Positions 20,500-29,801 of a stretch of DNA of 64,000 nt are shown here, piece after piece. Source of the DNA: Variovorax sp. PBL-H6 (GTDB taxonomy: Bacteria > Pseudomonadota > Gammaproteobacteria > Burkholderiales > Burkholderiaceae_C); the NCBI RefSeq assembly GCF_901827155.1, contig NZ_LR594659.1, positions 806,001-870,000 of the forward strand. The letters run 5' to 3'. Made by a program: the position numbers and the translations under genes. The first letter of the stretch is position 1. Every line of letters starts with the position of its first letter. A model generated the notes under the pieces. That model was given only the letters and a program-made list of their open reading frames with translations, did not search any database and had not been told where the DNA came from.

Positions 20500-20731
20500 C
20501 GCCTTCACTCCAGCAAGTGGCGCCAGCACGCCTGCGAGTGCGGGCGCGCCATCGCGGTGCAACAAGGGATGCAGCGTGGGTGATGGAGATCGCAGGCATT
20601 GTCAGCGCGCGCCCGCAGTCGATGTAGTGGGCCGGTGCGATGTCTGCAGAGTTGCCCGCCCGCAACTCATCCAGGAGCTGCTGACAGGTTCCGGCGGCGG
20701 CCCTTTGCAGCCGTTGCCGCCCCGGCTCTAC

Positions 20732-21808
20732 CTACTTCCGTGCGGCGTCGACCGCCAGCGGCTCGGCATCGTGCAGCCAGGCGTGGACCAGCGTGTACGA
20801 CACGGCCAGCATCACCGGCCCGACGAAGATGCCGACGAGGCCGAAGCCCAGCAGCCCGCCGATCACCCCGGCGAAGATCAGCACCAGCGGCAGGTCGGCG
20901 CCGCGGCGGATCAGTATCGGGCGCAGGAAGTTGTCCATCGTGCCGACGATCACCGTCCACACCAGAAGGAAGATGCCCCAGCCGGTCGATCCGCTCCAGA
21001 AGACCCAGATCACCGCCGGCGCCAGCACCAGCGTCGGGCCGACCTGCACGATGCACAGCATGAACATCACGGCCGTGAGCAGCGCCGCGAAGGGCACGCC
21101 CGCGATCGCCAGGCCGATGCCGCCCATCACCGCCTGAACGAAGGCCGTGACCCCCACGCCCAGCGCCACGCCGCGGATTGCCTTGCCGGCCAGCACCACC
21201 GCATCTTCCCCGCGCTGGCCGCCGAGCTTGAAGCCGAAGCGCCGCACCACATCCGCCGCCGACTCGCCGCCCGCATACATCATCCCGGCGATCACCACCG
21301 TGAGCAGGAACTGCAGCGTGAGAGCCCCCACCACGCCGGCTTGCGCAAGCAGCCATGCGGTGACCTGCCGGATGTAGGGCGTGACCTTGGCTTCCAGGCC
21401 TGCGACGCCGGCCGCAACCAGCTCGTTCCAGGCCTGCGTCAGCCGCGCCCCGACCACCGGCAGGCGCTCCACCCAGCCAGGCAGCGTGGGCGCGCCCTGG
21501 CTGATCAGCAGTCGGACCCACGCGACCACTTCCTCCGTATTGGCCACGATGGTCGAGATCGCCAGCGTGAGCGGCAGCACGAACAGCAGCAGCAGGATCA
21601 CGACCATCACCAGCACGGCAAGGCTGCGGCGCTTCCATAGCCGCGCCTGGATCCAGAGGAAGGCGGGCCAGGTGGCGACGACGACCATGGCGGCCCAGAT
21701 GGTGGCACCCAGGAAGGGCCGCAGGATCCACAGCGATGAGCCGATGAGCAAGGCGAGCGTGAGGACACTGAAGGTTGTTCTGGCGAGGTCGGGGCGGGGG
21801 GCGGACAT
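20732..21808 (-). CDS. AI-2E-family transporter (PerM/YdiK-like)
   Basis: A 358-residue inner-membrane protein with about eight hydrophobic segments. The C-terminal block TMDNFLRPILIRRGADLPLV is diagnostic of the AI-2E exporter family. Some members export autoinducer-2 and others are Na+/H+ antiporters, so the substrate is open. I chose the start MSAPRPDLARTT; a longer frame would overlap the divergent response-regulator gene. About 230 bp without a gene separate its 3' end from the gcd start. Confidence 0.85.
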   Translation of the reverse strand: MSAPRPDLARTTFSVLTLALLIGSSLWILRPFLGATIWAAMVVVATWPAFLWIQARLWKRRSLAVLVMVVILLLLFVLPLTLAISTIVANTEEVVAWVRLLISQGAPTLPGWVERLPVVGARLTQAWNELVAAGVAGLEAKVTPYIRQVTAWLLAQAGVVGALTLQFLLTVVIAGMMYAGGESAADVVRRFGFKLGGQRGEDAVVLAGKAIRGVALGVGVTAFVQAVMGGIGLAIAGVPFAALLTAVMFMLCIVQVGPTLVLAPAVIWVFWSGSTGWGIFLLVWTVIVGTMDNFLRPILIRRGADLPLVLIFAGVIGGLLGFGLVGIFVGPVMLAVSYTLVHAWLHDAEPLAVDAARK

Positions 21809-21956
21809 GAGTGCAGGCGTGGAATGGGCAACCCGGAGTGTGCGCGAAGTGCGCCACCCGAGGTATGCGTCCCGCGCGGTGCAACCCATGCAGGCGGTAC
21901 GCGCGAGGGACTTGGGGTTAGCATCGCCGGGAGGGAGACATGCAGTCAGGAATTCA

Positions 21957-22631
21957 ATGCGGATATTGCTCGTCGAGGATGACCGGGTGCTGGCGGATGC
22001 GCTCTCGCGCGCGCTGGTGCAGTCTGCGCATGCCGTCGACGTCGTCTCCACCGGCGAGGAAGCAGACCATGCGCTCGCCCCGGGCACCTACGACCTGGCC
22101 ATCCTGGACATCGGCCTGCCTGGACTGAGCGGTCTCGACGTGCTGAAGCGGCTGCGGGGCCGCAAGTCCACCATGCCCGTGCTGATGCTCACGGCCTTCG
22201 ACACGCTCGCAGACCGTGTTCGCGGCCTCGATCTGGGCGCCGACGATTACCTGGCCAAGCCCTTCGACCTCCCCGAGCTCGAAGCACGCGTGCGGGCGCT
22301 GCTGCGTCGCAGTACCCAGTCCACCCCCGATCTCGAACATGGCCAGCTGCGCTTCGACACCGTAGGCCGCCGCGTCTTCCACGACAAGCGGCCGTTGGAC
22401 CTGTCGCCGCGCGAGCTCGCCTTGCTCGAACTGCTGCTCATGCGCGCGGGGCGTGTCGTGAGCAAGGAGCACATGGTCAACCATCTCTACGGCTGGGGCG
22501 AAGAGGTTGGCGACAACGCGATCGAGGTCAACGTCTACCGCTTGCGAAAGAAGCTGGAGCCGCTCGGTTGCGAGATCCGGACCGTGCGCGGCATGGGCTA
22601 CCTCATCGACAGCAGCGATGTGGGTGCCTGA
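21957..22631 (+). CDS. OmpR-family response regulator (TctD/QseB-like)
   Basis: A 224-residue two-component regulator. The receiver domain has VEDD near the N-terminus, the phosphoacceptor Asp51 (ILDIGLPG) and KPFD with the conserved Lys. A winged-helix DNA-binding domain follows (DNAIEVNVYRLRKKLEP, RTVRGMGYLID). Its 3' end overlaps the sensor kinase by 14 nt, so they are translationally coupled. The kinase partner is of TctE type, often linked to carboxylate uptake, but no such transporter is adjacent. Confidence 0.92.
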   Translation: MRILLVEDDRVLADALSRALVQSAHAVDVVSTGEEADHALAPGTYDLAILDIGLPGLSGLDVLKRLRGRKSTMPVLMLTAFDTLADRVRGLDLGADDYLAKPFDLPELEARVRALLRRSTQSTPDLEHGQLRFDTVGRRVFHDKRPLDLSPRELALLELLLMRAGRVVSKEHMVNHLYGWGEEVGDNAIEVNVYRLRKKLEPLGCEIRTVRGMGYLIDSSDVGA

Positions 22632-24030
22632 GCCTCGGCTGCAGCGCAAGCTGCTGGCCTGGCTGCTCGGGCCGCTCGCCGTGCTGCTGGTGCTCGATAC
22701 CGGCGTGGCCTACTGGAATTCGCTGCGCTTCTCCAACCTGGCCTACGACCGAGCGCTGCACGAGATCGGACGCGAGATCGCGCTGCATGTGAAGCTCGAC
22801 GGAACGCGGCCGCGGCTCGAGCTCTCGGAGCCCGCGGCCAACATCCTCCTGCTCGACCAGGAAGACCAGCTCTACTACCGCGTGCTCGGCGAGGACGGCG
22901 CCGACCTGGGCGGCGATGCGCAGTTGCCGCCGCGGCGCATCGAAAAGACCGCCAAGCCGGTCTTCTATGGCGACGCGGTGCGCGGCGAGCCCGTGCGAAT
23001 GATGGTCGGGTGGATGCCGATCGGCCCGGACGCGGGGCCTCCGCTGGTCCTGGTGCAGGTGGCCGAAACGCTCAACAAGCGAGCGCGCTTCACCTGGGAG
23101 ATGGTTGCCAACGTGGTGCTGCCGCAGCTGCTCTTGATCGTCATGGCGACTGCGGTGGTCTGGTTCGGCGTTTCGCGCGGGCTCGAGCCGCTGCAGCGCC
23201 TGCGCCGCGCCGTATCCGACCGTTCGCACCTGGACCTCAGTCCGATCGACACGCACGACGTGCCTGGAGAAGTGCGCCCGCTGGTGGACGACGTCAACGA
23301 GTTGATGGCACGCCTCGGTCGCACCTTCGACTTCCAGAACCGCTTTGTCGCAGACGCCGCGCACCAGCTGAAGACGCCGGTCAGCGGCCTGAAGGCGCAG
23401 ATCGAGCTGGCCCTGCGCGAGAGCGATCCGCAACGCGTACGCCATTCGCTCGCGCAGCTCTATATCAGTGCCGACCGGCTGTCGAGGCTGGTGCGCCAGC
23501 TGCTTTCGCTGGCGCGCAACGAGCCCGGCGCGCTCGACTCCATGCAACTGCAGCCGCTGGACCTGAATGCCCACGCCCTGGCGGTGAGCATGGACTGGGT
23601 GCCGCAGGCCATCAGACGGAACATCGACCTGGGCTTCGAAGGTGCGGACCATCCGCTGATGATCGACGCCGACGGGGACCGCCTGCGCGAGCTGGTCAAC
23701 AACCTCATCGACAACGCGATCCGCTACAGCCAGGCGGGCGGCCGGGTGACTGTGCAAGCCGGCCCGGCCGGAATCGACCAATGCCGCCTGGCCATCAGCG
23801 ACGACGGTCCGCGAATTCCCATCCAGGAGCGCGTGCGCATCTTTCATCGCTTCCATCGCCTCCTCGGGACGCAGGAGGACGGCAGCGGCCTCGGTCTCGC
23901 CATCGTCAGCGAGATCGCCACGATGCATGGCGCGCGCATCACGCTGGAGGAAGACGCCGATGGCGTGGGAAACACCTTCAGCGTCTTCTTCCCCCTGCGC
24001 GATGCCGATCGGCCCGGCGGCGCCTTGTAA
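22618..24030 (+). CDS. Sensor histidine kinase (TctE-like)
   Basis: A 470-residue membrane kinase partner of the preceding regulator. A first membrane helix at about residues 12-30 and a second near 170-187 flank a periplasmic two-component sensor domain of about 135 residues. A HAMP-like linker leads to the phosphoacceptor His249 (ADAAHQLKTPVSG), then the ATPase with NLIDNAIRYS (N-box) and GSGLGLAIV (G-box). The D/G1 box reads SDDGPRIP, with Pro where many kinases have Gly. Confidence 0.92.
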   Translation: MWVPEPRLQRKLLAWLLGPLAVLLVLDTGVAYWNSLRFSNLAYDRALHEIGREIALHVKLDGTRPRLELSEPAANILLLDQEDQLYYRVLGEDGADLGGDAQLPPRRIEKTAKPVFYGDAVRGEPVRMMVGWMPIGPDAGPPLVLVQVAETLNKRARFTWEMVANVVLPQLLLIVMATAVVWFGVSRGLEPLQRLRRAVSDRSHLDLSPIDTHDVPGEVRPLVDDVNELMARLGRTFDFQNRFVADAAHQLKTPVSGLKAQIELALRESDPQRVRHSLAQLYISADRLSRLVRQLLSLARNEPGALDSMQLQPLDLNAHALAVSMDWVPQAIRRNIDLGFEGADHPLMIDADGDRLRELVNNLIDNAIRYSQAGGRVTVQAGPAGIDQCRLAISDDGPRIPIQERVRIFHRFHRLLGTQEDGSGLGLAIVSEIATMHGARITLEEDADGVGNTFSVFFPLRDADRPGGAL

Positions 24031-24036
24031 GCTTTT

Positions 24037-24087
24037 TGACAGCTGGCAGACAACCGGCTGTCAGCGCGCCGGCAGAAAGGTGACAGC
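24037..24087. promoter_or_regulatory. Three TGACAGC half-sites ahead of the terC-like gene
   Basis: TGACAGC occurs at 24037-24043, inverted at 24057-24063, and again direct at 24081-24087. The first two form a perfect inverted repeat. They lie just after the histidine kinase gene and about 65 bp before the TerC start, so they could be an operator, possibly for the adjacent response regulator. Inference only. Confidence 0.3.
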
Positions 24088-24153
24088 ACAGGTCTCTACC
24101 CTCGGACGTGGCGGAACCGCCGTGGTTCCGGACCCATCCACCAAGGAGACACC

Positions 24154-24873
24154 GTGTCGTTTTTGTCGAGTCCCGATTTCTGGATCGCCCTGTCGCAGAT
24201 CATCCTCATCAACATCGTCCTGAGCGGCGACAACGCCGTCGTCATCGCGATGGCCTCCCGCTCGCTGCCGCCCGCCCAGCAAAAGAAGGCGATCCTGTTC
24301 GGGAGCGTGGGCGCCATCGTGCTGCGCGTCGTCCTGACCTTCTTTGCCGTCTATCTGCTCACGCTGCCGTACCTGAAGCTGGTCGGCGCGGCGCTGCTGG
24401 TCTGGATCGGCATCGGCCTGCTTCGCGAGGAGGAAGAGGAAGCGAACCTCGAAGGCCACTCCGGCCTGGCCGCGGCCATCAAGACCATCGTGGTGGCCGA
24501 CCTCGTCATGAGCCTCGACAACGTCGTCGGCGTTGCCGCTGCGGCCAAGGGCAATGTCCCGCTGCTGGTCTTCGGTCTCGTGATCAGCATTCCCCTCATC
24601 ATCTTCGGCAGCACCCTCATCCTCAAGCTGATGGACCGTTTCCCGGTCATCATCGTCTTCGGTGCTGCGCTGCTCGGCTGGGTCGCCGGCGAAATGGCGA
24701 TGTCGGATCCTTCCATTGCCGGCTGGGCTGCCAACCAGCACGCGCTGCACACGGTGGTCCCAGCGCTCGGCGCCATGTTCGTGGTGGCGATCGGCAAGTG
24801 GCTGAGCAGCCGGCGCGCAGCCCGCGCCGAGGCGCCGCAAGCGGCCAAGGCGTCCAAGCGCCCCGCCGTCTGA
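24154..24873 (+). CDS. TerC-family integral membrane protein (YjbE-like)
   Basis: A 239-residue membrane protein with about seven helices. NIVLSGDNAVVIAMA near residue 20 and DLVMSLDNVVGVAAA carry the conserved acidic residues of the family. Members are linked to metal (Mn2+) efflux or tellurium resistance. It starts with GTG after AAGGAG. A universal stress protein gene follows 10 nt later and is surely in the same operon. Confidence 0.87.
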   Translation: MSFLSSPDFWIALSQIILINIVLSGDNAVVIAMASRSLPPAQQKKAILFGSVGAIVLRVVLTFFAVYLLTLPYLKLVGAALLVWIGIGLLREEEEEANLEGHSGLAAAIKTIVVADLVMSLDNVVGVAAAAKGNVPLLVFGLVISIPLIIFGSTLILKLMDRFPVIIVFGAALLGWVAGEMAMSDPSIAGWAANQHALHTVVPALGAMFVVAIGKWLSSRRAARAEAPQAAKASKRPAV

Positions 24874-24883
24874 AGGTGCCCGC

Positions 24884-25321
24884 ATGACGCGCATCCTGGT
24901 CCCCATCGATCCGGAGGAGCCGGCACGAACGCGCTCGGCCATCGAGCAGGTCGTGCGCATGCGTCGAAGCGACCGCGTGACCGTTCGCCTGCTGCGGGTG
25001 CAGCCCAGGGTCTCGGGCCATGTCGCGATGCTCTTCAATGCCCGCGAGCTGCTCGAGCTGCAGCTCGACGCAGGCGCCGAGGATCTGCAGTACGCGCAGA
25101 GCCTGCTCGACCTGGCTGGCGTGCCCTACGCCAGCACCGTGCTGGTGGGGCGCACTGCAGAGACCATTGCGATGGCCGCGCGCGACTATGGCTGCGACCG
25201 CATCGTCTTCGGCGACGATGAACCGGGCGTGGCTGGAAGAATCTTCGGCTCGCTGGCGCAGCAGGTGCGCCAGCACCTGAGCGCGAGCGGGGACCCGCAT
25301 CCGCAGGTCATCGGCTCTTGA
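24884..25321 (+). CDS. Universal stress protein (UspA family)
   Basis: A 145-residue single Usp domain (MTRILVPIDPEEPARTRSAI). The C-terminal stretch around FGDDEPGVAGRIFGSLAQQV only loosely fits the G-2x-G-9x-G(S/T) ATP motif, so nucleotide binding is uncertain. It is co-transcribed with the TerC-like gene. Confidence 0.82.
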   Translation: MTRILVPIDPEEPARTRSAIEQVVRMRRSDRVTVRLLRVQPRVSGHVAMLFNARELLELQLDAGAEDLQYAQSLLDLAGVPYASTVLVGRTAETIAMAARDYGCDRIVFGDDEPGVAGRIFGSLAQQVRQHLSASGDPHPQVIGS

Positions 25322-25379
25322 AGGAGTCGCTGGGGGTGAGGGCGTACACTGCCGCCCGCAGACTCTTCAGGAGACACGA

Positions 25380-25859
25380 ATGACCAGCAAGAACACCGTG
25401 TGCCTTTGGTACGACGGCACTGCTCTCGAGGCCGCAACCTTCTACGCCGAAACCTTCCCCGAGAGCGCTGTCGGCGCCGTCATCCACGCACCAGGCAACT
25501 ATCCCGACGGCAAGCAGGGCAATGTCCTGGTGGTCGAGTTCACTGTCGCCGGCATCCCCTGCATCGGGCTGAACGGCGGCCCCCTCTTCAAGCACAACGA
25601 GGCCTTCTCCTTCCAGATCGCGACCGACGACCAGGCCGAGACCGACCGCCTGTGGAACGCGATCGTCGGCAACGGCGGCCAGGAAAGCGAATGCGGCTGG
25701 TGCAAGGACCGGTGGGGGCTGTCGTGGCAGATCACCCCGCGCGTGCTCACCGAGGCGCTGGTCAACCCCGATCGCGCGGCAGCCAAGCGCGCGTTCGACG
25801 CGATGATGACCATGCGGAAGATCGATGTCGCTGCGATCGAGGCGGCGCTGAAGGGCTGA
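25380..25859 (+). CDS. VOC-family protein (PhnB / 3-demethylubiquinone methyltransferase-like fold)
   Basis: A 159-residue protein of the glyoxalase/PhnB superfamily, recognised by CLWYDGTALEAATFYAETFP at the start and GWCKDRWGLSWQITPR near the C-terminus. The fold is known; the catalytic role of this subgroup is not, and despite database names it is not a methyltransferase. A ribosome site (AGGAG) precedes the ATG. It is probably a single gene. Confidence 0.85.
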   Translation: MTSKNTVCLWYDGTALEAATFYAETFPESAVGAVIHAPGNYPDGKQGNVLVVEFTVAGIPCIGLNGGPLFKHNEAFSFQIATDDQAETDRLWNAIVGNGGQESECGWCKDRWGLSWQITPRVLTEALVNPDRAAAKRAFDAMMTMRKIDVAAIEAALKG

Positions 25860-25917
25860 GGCCTGCCGAGCCACTGCCGATTCGGGCGGGGCTCCTCGGT
25901 TGCAGGAGAGCCACCCG

Positions 25918-26868
25918 ATGAACATCACCCTGCGCCAGCTCCGCTACTTCGTCGAGATTGCCCAGAGCCGCAGCTTCTCTCGTGCGGCCGAGCATCTCAG
26001 CATCGCCCAGCCCGCGCTGAGCCAGAACATCGCCGCGCTGGAGGAAGACCTCGAGGTGGTGCTTTTCAAGCGCCATGCCCGCGGCGCGGAGCTCTCCCCC
26101 GCGGGCCGGCTGCTCTTCGACAAGGCCGTTGACCTGCTGGCGCGCACGGACGCGCTCAAGGAGCAGGTCGCGGGCCGCGACGTGCGGCCCTCCGGCACGG
26201 TGCGCCTGTCGATCGCCGGCTCGCTCGCCGGCCTGCTGGTCGCGCCGCTGCTGCGGGCGGTGGCCGAGCGATTCCCCGAGGTCGAGCTGACGGTGCGCGA
26301 AGGGATGTCGTCCGAAGTGCGCACGCAGGTGGAGTCGGGCCAGGCGCAGCTGGCGGCGATGCCGAGCCCGTCGGAGCTGCAAGGCATGGAGTCGCTGCCG
26401 GTGTTCGAGGAGCGCTTCATGCTTTTCGGCACCTGTGCGGCGATGCGCCGGAAGCCGGCGCAGATACCCTTTGCCGAGGTCGCGGCGCTCGCGCTGGCGG
26501 AGCCCGACGGCGCCCACGACCTGCGCAAGATCATCGAACGGGCCGCGAGCGCCGCTGACAAGCGGCTCGACGTGCGCTACGAGCTCAACAGCCCGGCCAT
26601 GCTGATCTCGGTGGTGCGCGAAGGGCTGGCGTTTTCGATCATGCCGCCCAGTGCCTGCCAGGAGGCGGTGGCGGCGAAGGCCATCGCGGGGCGACTGGTG
26701 GTCGAGCCGGAGCTCACGCGCATGCAGGCGGTTGTGTGGCCGCGCGACCGCCCGCTCAGCCTCGCGGCGCTGGCGGTGCGCGACACGCTGGTCGAGGTCG
26801 TGCGCGGCATGGTGCGCGAAGGCCGGCTGAACGGCCGCATCCCCGGCGCGAGCCATAAGAAAAAATGA
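25918..26868 (+). CDS. LysR-family regulator
   Basis: A 316-residue LTTR. The N-terminal HTH reads LRQLRYFVEIAQSRSFSRAA and HLSIAQPALSQNIAALEEDL; the rest is a periplasmic-binding-type effector domain. The ATG at 25918 is preferred to an upstream TTG because AGGAG precedes it at good distance. It lies 109 nt upstream of the sulfatase gene on the same strand and most likely controls that cluster. It resembles NAC/CbnR-type regulators of hydroxyacid or aromatic catabolism. Confidence 0.87.
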   Translation: MNITLRQLRYFVEIAQSRSFSRAAEHLSIAQPALSQNIAALEEDLEVVLFKRHARGAELSPAGRLLFDKAVDLLARTDALKEQVAGRDVRPSGTVRLSIAGSLAGLLVAPLLRAVAERFPEVELTVREGMSSEVRTQVESGQAQLAAMPSPSELQGMESLPVFEERFMLFGTCAAMRRKPAQIPFAEVAALALAEPDGAHDLRKIIERAASAADKRLDVRYELNSPAMLISVVREGLAFSIMPPSACQEAVAAKAIAGRLVVEPELTRMQAVVWPRDRPLSLAALAVRDTLVEVVRGMVREGRLNGRIPGASHKKK

Positions 26869-26977
26869 AAGCGGCGTATCCCGAGACAGTATTGGATTCC
26901 TGGCGCAGCAGCGATCACAGTCTCCACCAGGCGCCGGTGCCGACGCACGGCGCACGGCGCACCAGGAGACACAACGC

Positions 26978-28417
26978 ATGGCACAGAAGAGAAACGTCGT
27001 GGTCATCATGTCCGATGAGCACGACCCGCGGATGATGGGATGTTCCGGCCATCCCTTCGTCCAGACACCCCACCTCGACGCGCTCGCGCACCGCGGCGTG
27101 CGCTTCACCAACGCGTACACGCCCAGCCCGATCTGCGTGCCGGCACGGGCCGCCTTCGCGACCGGCCTGCGGGTACACCAGCTGCGCCTCTGGGACAACG
27201 CGATGCCCTACACCGGCGAGCAGCGCGGCTGGGGCCATGTGCTGCAGGAGCATCGCATTCGCGTGGAGAGCATCGGCAAGCTGCACTACCGCAGCGAGGA
27301 AGACCCGGCGGGCTTCGACGCCGAGCACTTGCCCATGCATGTGGTCGGCGGCCACGGGATGGTGTGGGCGTCGATTCGCAACCCTTTCCGCCCGCGGTCC
27401 GACGGCCCGCGCATGCTGGGCGAGCGCATCGGCCCCGGCGAATCGTCGTACACGCAGTACGACCGCGCGGTGACGCAGCGCGCCGCGCAATGGCTGGGCG
27501 AGGCCGCCCAGCGCGCCGAGCAGGGCTTCGTGCTGTACGTGGGCCTGGTGGCACCGCATTTCCCGCTGGTGGTGCCCGAGGCCTTCTACAACCTCTACCC
27601 CACCGACCGCCTGCCCGAGCCCAAGCTGCACCCCGCCACCGGCTATCAGCGCCACCCCTGGGTGCAGGAGTACTGCGACTTTATGGCCTCCGAAGAGCGC
27701 TTCGTCGATGCCAACGAGCGGCGGCGCGCCTTCGCGGCCTACTACGGCCTGTGCACCTGGCTCGACCACAACGTGGGCCAGATGATGGCGGCCCTGCACA
27801 CCGCGGGGCTGGAAGACAGCACCCAGGTGATCTACACCTCCGACCATGGTGACAATCTGGGCGCGCGCGGCGTGTGGGGCAAGTCGACGCTGTACGAAGA
27901 GAGCGTGAAGGTGCCGATGCTGCTGGCCGGTCCGGGCGTCACGCCCTCGGTGTGCGACACGCCGGTCGACCTGCTGGATCTCTTCCCCACCATCCTCGAA
28001 GGTGCGGGGCTCGACCCGGCACCGGAGATGGCGGGGCGGCCTGGCCGCTCGCTGTACGAAGTGGCCGCGTCCGCGCCGGAGCCCGAGCGCCCGATCTTGA
28101 GCGAATATCACGCCGCCGGCAGCAACACGGGCGGCTTCATGCTGCGCAAGGGCCGCTGGAAGTATCACTACTACGTCGGCTTCCGGCCCGAGCTCTTCGA
28201 CCTGCAGGACGATCCGGAAGAGCTGGCCGACCTCGCCGGCAGCGCGGCGCATGCGGATGTGCTGGAGGCCATGCACGAGGCGCTGCTGGCGATCTGCGAC
28301 CCCGATGCGGTCGACCGCCAGGCGCAGGTCGACCAGGCGCGGCTGATCCAGCACTACGGTGGGCCGGATGCGGCGCACCGGCTGGGATCGTCCACGTCGA
28401 CCCCGGTCAAGGTGTGA
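26978..28417 (+). CDS. Type I sulfatase-family hydrolase
   Basis: A 479-residue alkaline-phosphatase-superfamily enzyme. Metal ligands are seen in MSDEHDP near the N-terminus and SDHGDNLG further on. ICVPARAAFATG contains the C-x-P-x-R signature, so Cys53 should be matured to formylglycine. There is no signal peptide, so it acts in the cytoplasm. Choline-sulfatase-like sulfatases and phosphonate monoester hydrolases share this pattern and cannot be told apart here. Only 10 nt separate it from the FAD dehydrogenase gene, so both probably act on one imported compound. Confidence 0.85.
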   Translation: MAQKRNVVVIMSDEHDPRMMGCSGHPFVQTPHLDALAHRGVRFTNAYTPSPICVPARAAFATGLRVHQLRLWDNAMPYTGEQRGWGHVLQEHRIRVESIGKLHYRSEEDPAGFDAEHLPMHVVGGHGMVWASIRNPFRPRSDGPRMLGERIGPGESSYTQYDRAVTQRAAQWLGEAAQRAEQGFVLYVGLVAPHFPLVVPEAFYNLYPTDRLPEPKLHPATGYQRHPWVQEYCDFMASEERFVDANERRRAFAAYYGLCTWLDHNVGQMMAALHTAGLEDSTQVIYTSDHGDNLGARGVWGKSTLYEESVKVPMLLAGPGVTPSVCDTPVDLLDLFPTILEGAGLDPAPEMAGRPGRSLYEVAASAPEPERPILSEYHAAGSNTGGFMLRKGRWKYHYYVGFRPELFDLQDDPEELADLAGSAAHADVLEAMHEALLAICDPDAVDRQAQVDQARLIQHYGGPDAAHRLGSSTSTPVKV

Positions 28418-28427
28418 GGCACGCAAC

Positions 28428-29801
28428 ATGATCACGACCGGCATCGACGAGCGCTACCTGAAGGACTGGAGCGGCCTGCCGCACGGCATGCCGAGCGAGC
28501 TGCACCGGCCGACCACCACGGAGGAGGTCGCTGCCCTGGTGCGCCGCTGCCGCGACGAGAAGCGGCGCATTACCGTGCAGGGCGGCATGACCGGCCTGGC
28601 CGGCGGCGCGGTGCCTGGCGACGGCGACGTGGTGATCAATCTCGAGCGCATGAACCGCATCGAGGACATCGACGAGCTCGAAGGCGTGATGCAGGTCCAG
28701 GCCGGCGCCACGCTGCAGCAGGTGCAGGAAGCGGCGGCCGCACAGGGCTGGATGTTCGCGGTCGACCTGGGCGCGCGCGGCAGCTGCACGGTGGGCGGCA
28801 ATGCGGCGACCAATGCAGGCGGCATCCGCGTCATCCGCTACGGAACCATGCGCGATTCGGTGCTGGGCGTCGAGGCGGTGCTGGCCGACGGCACGGTGGT
28901 GTCGTCGCTCACGCGGCTGGTCAAGAACAGCACGGGTTTCGATCCGCGCTTCCTTTTCATCGGCACCGAGGGCACGCTGGGCATCATCACTCGGCTCACG
29001 CTGCGGCTGCATCCGCCGATGGGGGAGGTGGCGGCGGCCTGGGTGACGGCCGCTCGCTTCGAGGCGCTGCCGGCATTGCTGCGCGCGCTCAAGAGCCGCA
29101 TGGGGCCGGGGCTGTGCGCCTTCGAGTTCATGTCGGGCCGCTTCGTGCAAATGGCGTCGGAGCTCTGCAAGCAGGAGCCCCCGCTGGGCAGCGCGGCGCC
29201 CTGGCACGTGTTGATCGAGGCCGCCGGATCGGCCGGCCAGTCGATGGAAGACGAGCTGCAGTCGGCCCTGGCCGATGCGCTGGAGAACGAAGAGATCGCC
29301 AACTGCGCCTTCGCCGCCACGCTCGCCCACCGCGAGGCCTTCTGGCGCCTGCGCGAGTCGATTCCCGAGTTGCTGTCGCACCTCAAGCCCACGGCTGCGC
29401 TGGACATCGGCATGCCCTGGGCCGAGACGGCCGGCTACATCGGCGAGGTCGAGGCGGCCTTGCGGCAGCGCATTCCGTCGGCCGATCACCTGTTCCTCGG
29501 CCACCTTGGTGACAACAACCTGCACCTCATCAGCGGCCCGGTCGATGCACAGGCCCTGCACGAGGTCGACGAGATCGCCTACGGCGCGCTGCGCGGGCGC
29601 CGCGGAACTATCAGCGCCGAGCATGGCATCGGTCGCTTGAAGAAGGAGTTCCTGCAGGTGTCGCGCAGCCCGGCGGAAGTCGAGCTGATGCGTCGGCTGA
29701 AGCAGGCGCTCGATCCGGCCCGGTTGCTCAACCCCGGCCGCATATTCGATCAGAACGAAGGAGACATCGCATGCAACGCAGAACCGTCCTCGCTGGCCTA
29801 G
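28428..29801 (+). CDS. FAD-linked 2-hydroxyacid dehydrogenase (GlcD/D-lactate dehydrogenase family)
   Basis: A 457-residue flavoprotein of the FAD_binding_4 plus FAD-oxidase C-terminal family. Motifs: GGMTGLAGGAVP and GARGSCTVGGNAATNAGG (FAD), GTEGTLGIIT, then HLGDNNLHL and EHGIGRLKKEFL in the catalytic C-terminal half. Relatives oxidise D-2-hydroxyacids such as D-lactate, glycolate or 2-hydroxyglutarate. It overlaps the next gene by 31 nt. With the sulfatase it suggests desulfation followed by oxidation of a hydroxyacid. Confidence 0.88.
   Translation: MITTGIDERYLKDWSGLPHGMPSELHRPTTTEEVAALVRRCRDEKRRITVQGGMTGLAGGAVPGDGDVVINLERMNRIEDIDELEGVMQVQAGATLQQVQEAAAAQGWMFAVDLGARGSCTVGGNAATNAGGIRVIRYGTMRDSVLGVEAVLADGTVVSSLTRLVKNSTGFDPRFLFIGTEGTLGIITRLTLRLHPPMGEVAAAWVTAARFEALPALLRALKSRMGPGLCAFEFMSGRFVQMASELCKQEPPLGSAAPWHVLIEAAGSAGQSMEDELQSALADALENEEIANCAFAATLAHREAFWRLRESIPELLSHLKPTAALDIGMPWAETAGYIGEVEAALRQRIPSADHLFLGHLGDNNLHLISGPVDAQALHEVDEIAYGALRGRRGTISAEHGIGRLKKEFLQVSRSPAEVELMRRLKQALDPARLLNPGRIFDQNEGDIACNAEPSSLA

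Noticed and set aside
24031-24153. Mn2+-sensing yybP-ykoY riboswitch ahead of the TerC-like gene
   Set aside because: TerC relatives can have this leader, but the conserved loop sequences are not visible here; only a short GGAACC/GGTTCC stem is seen.
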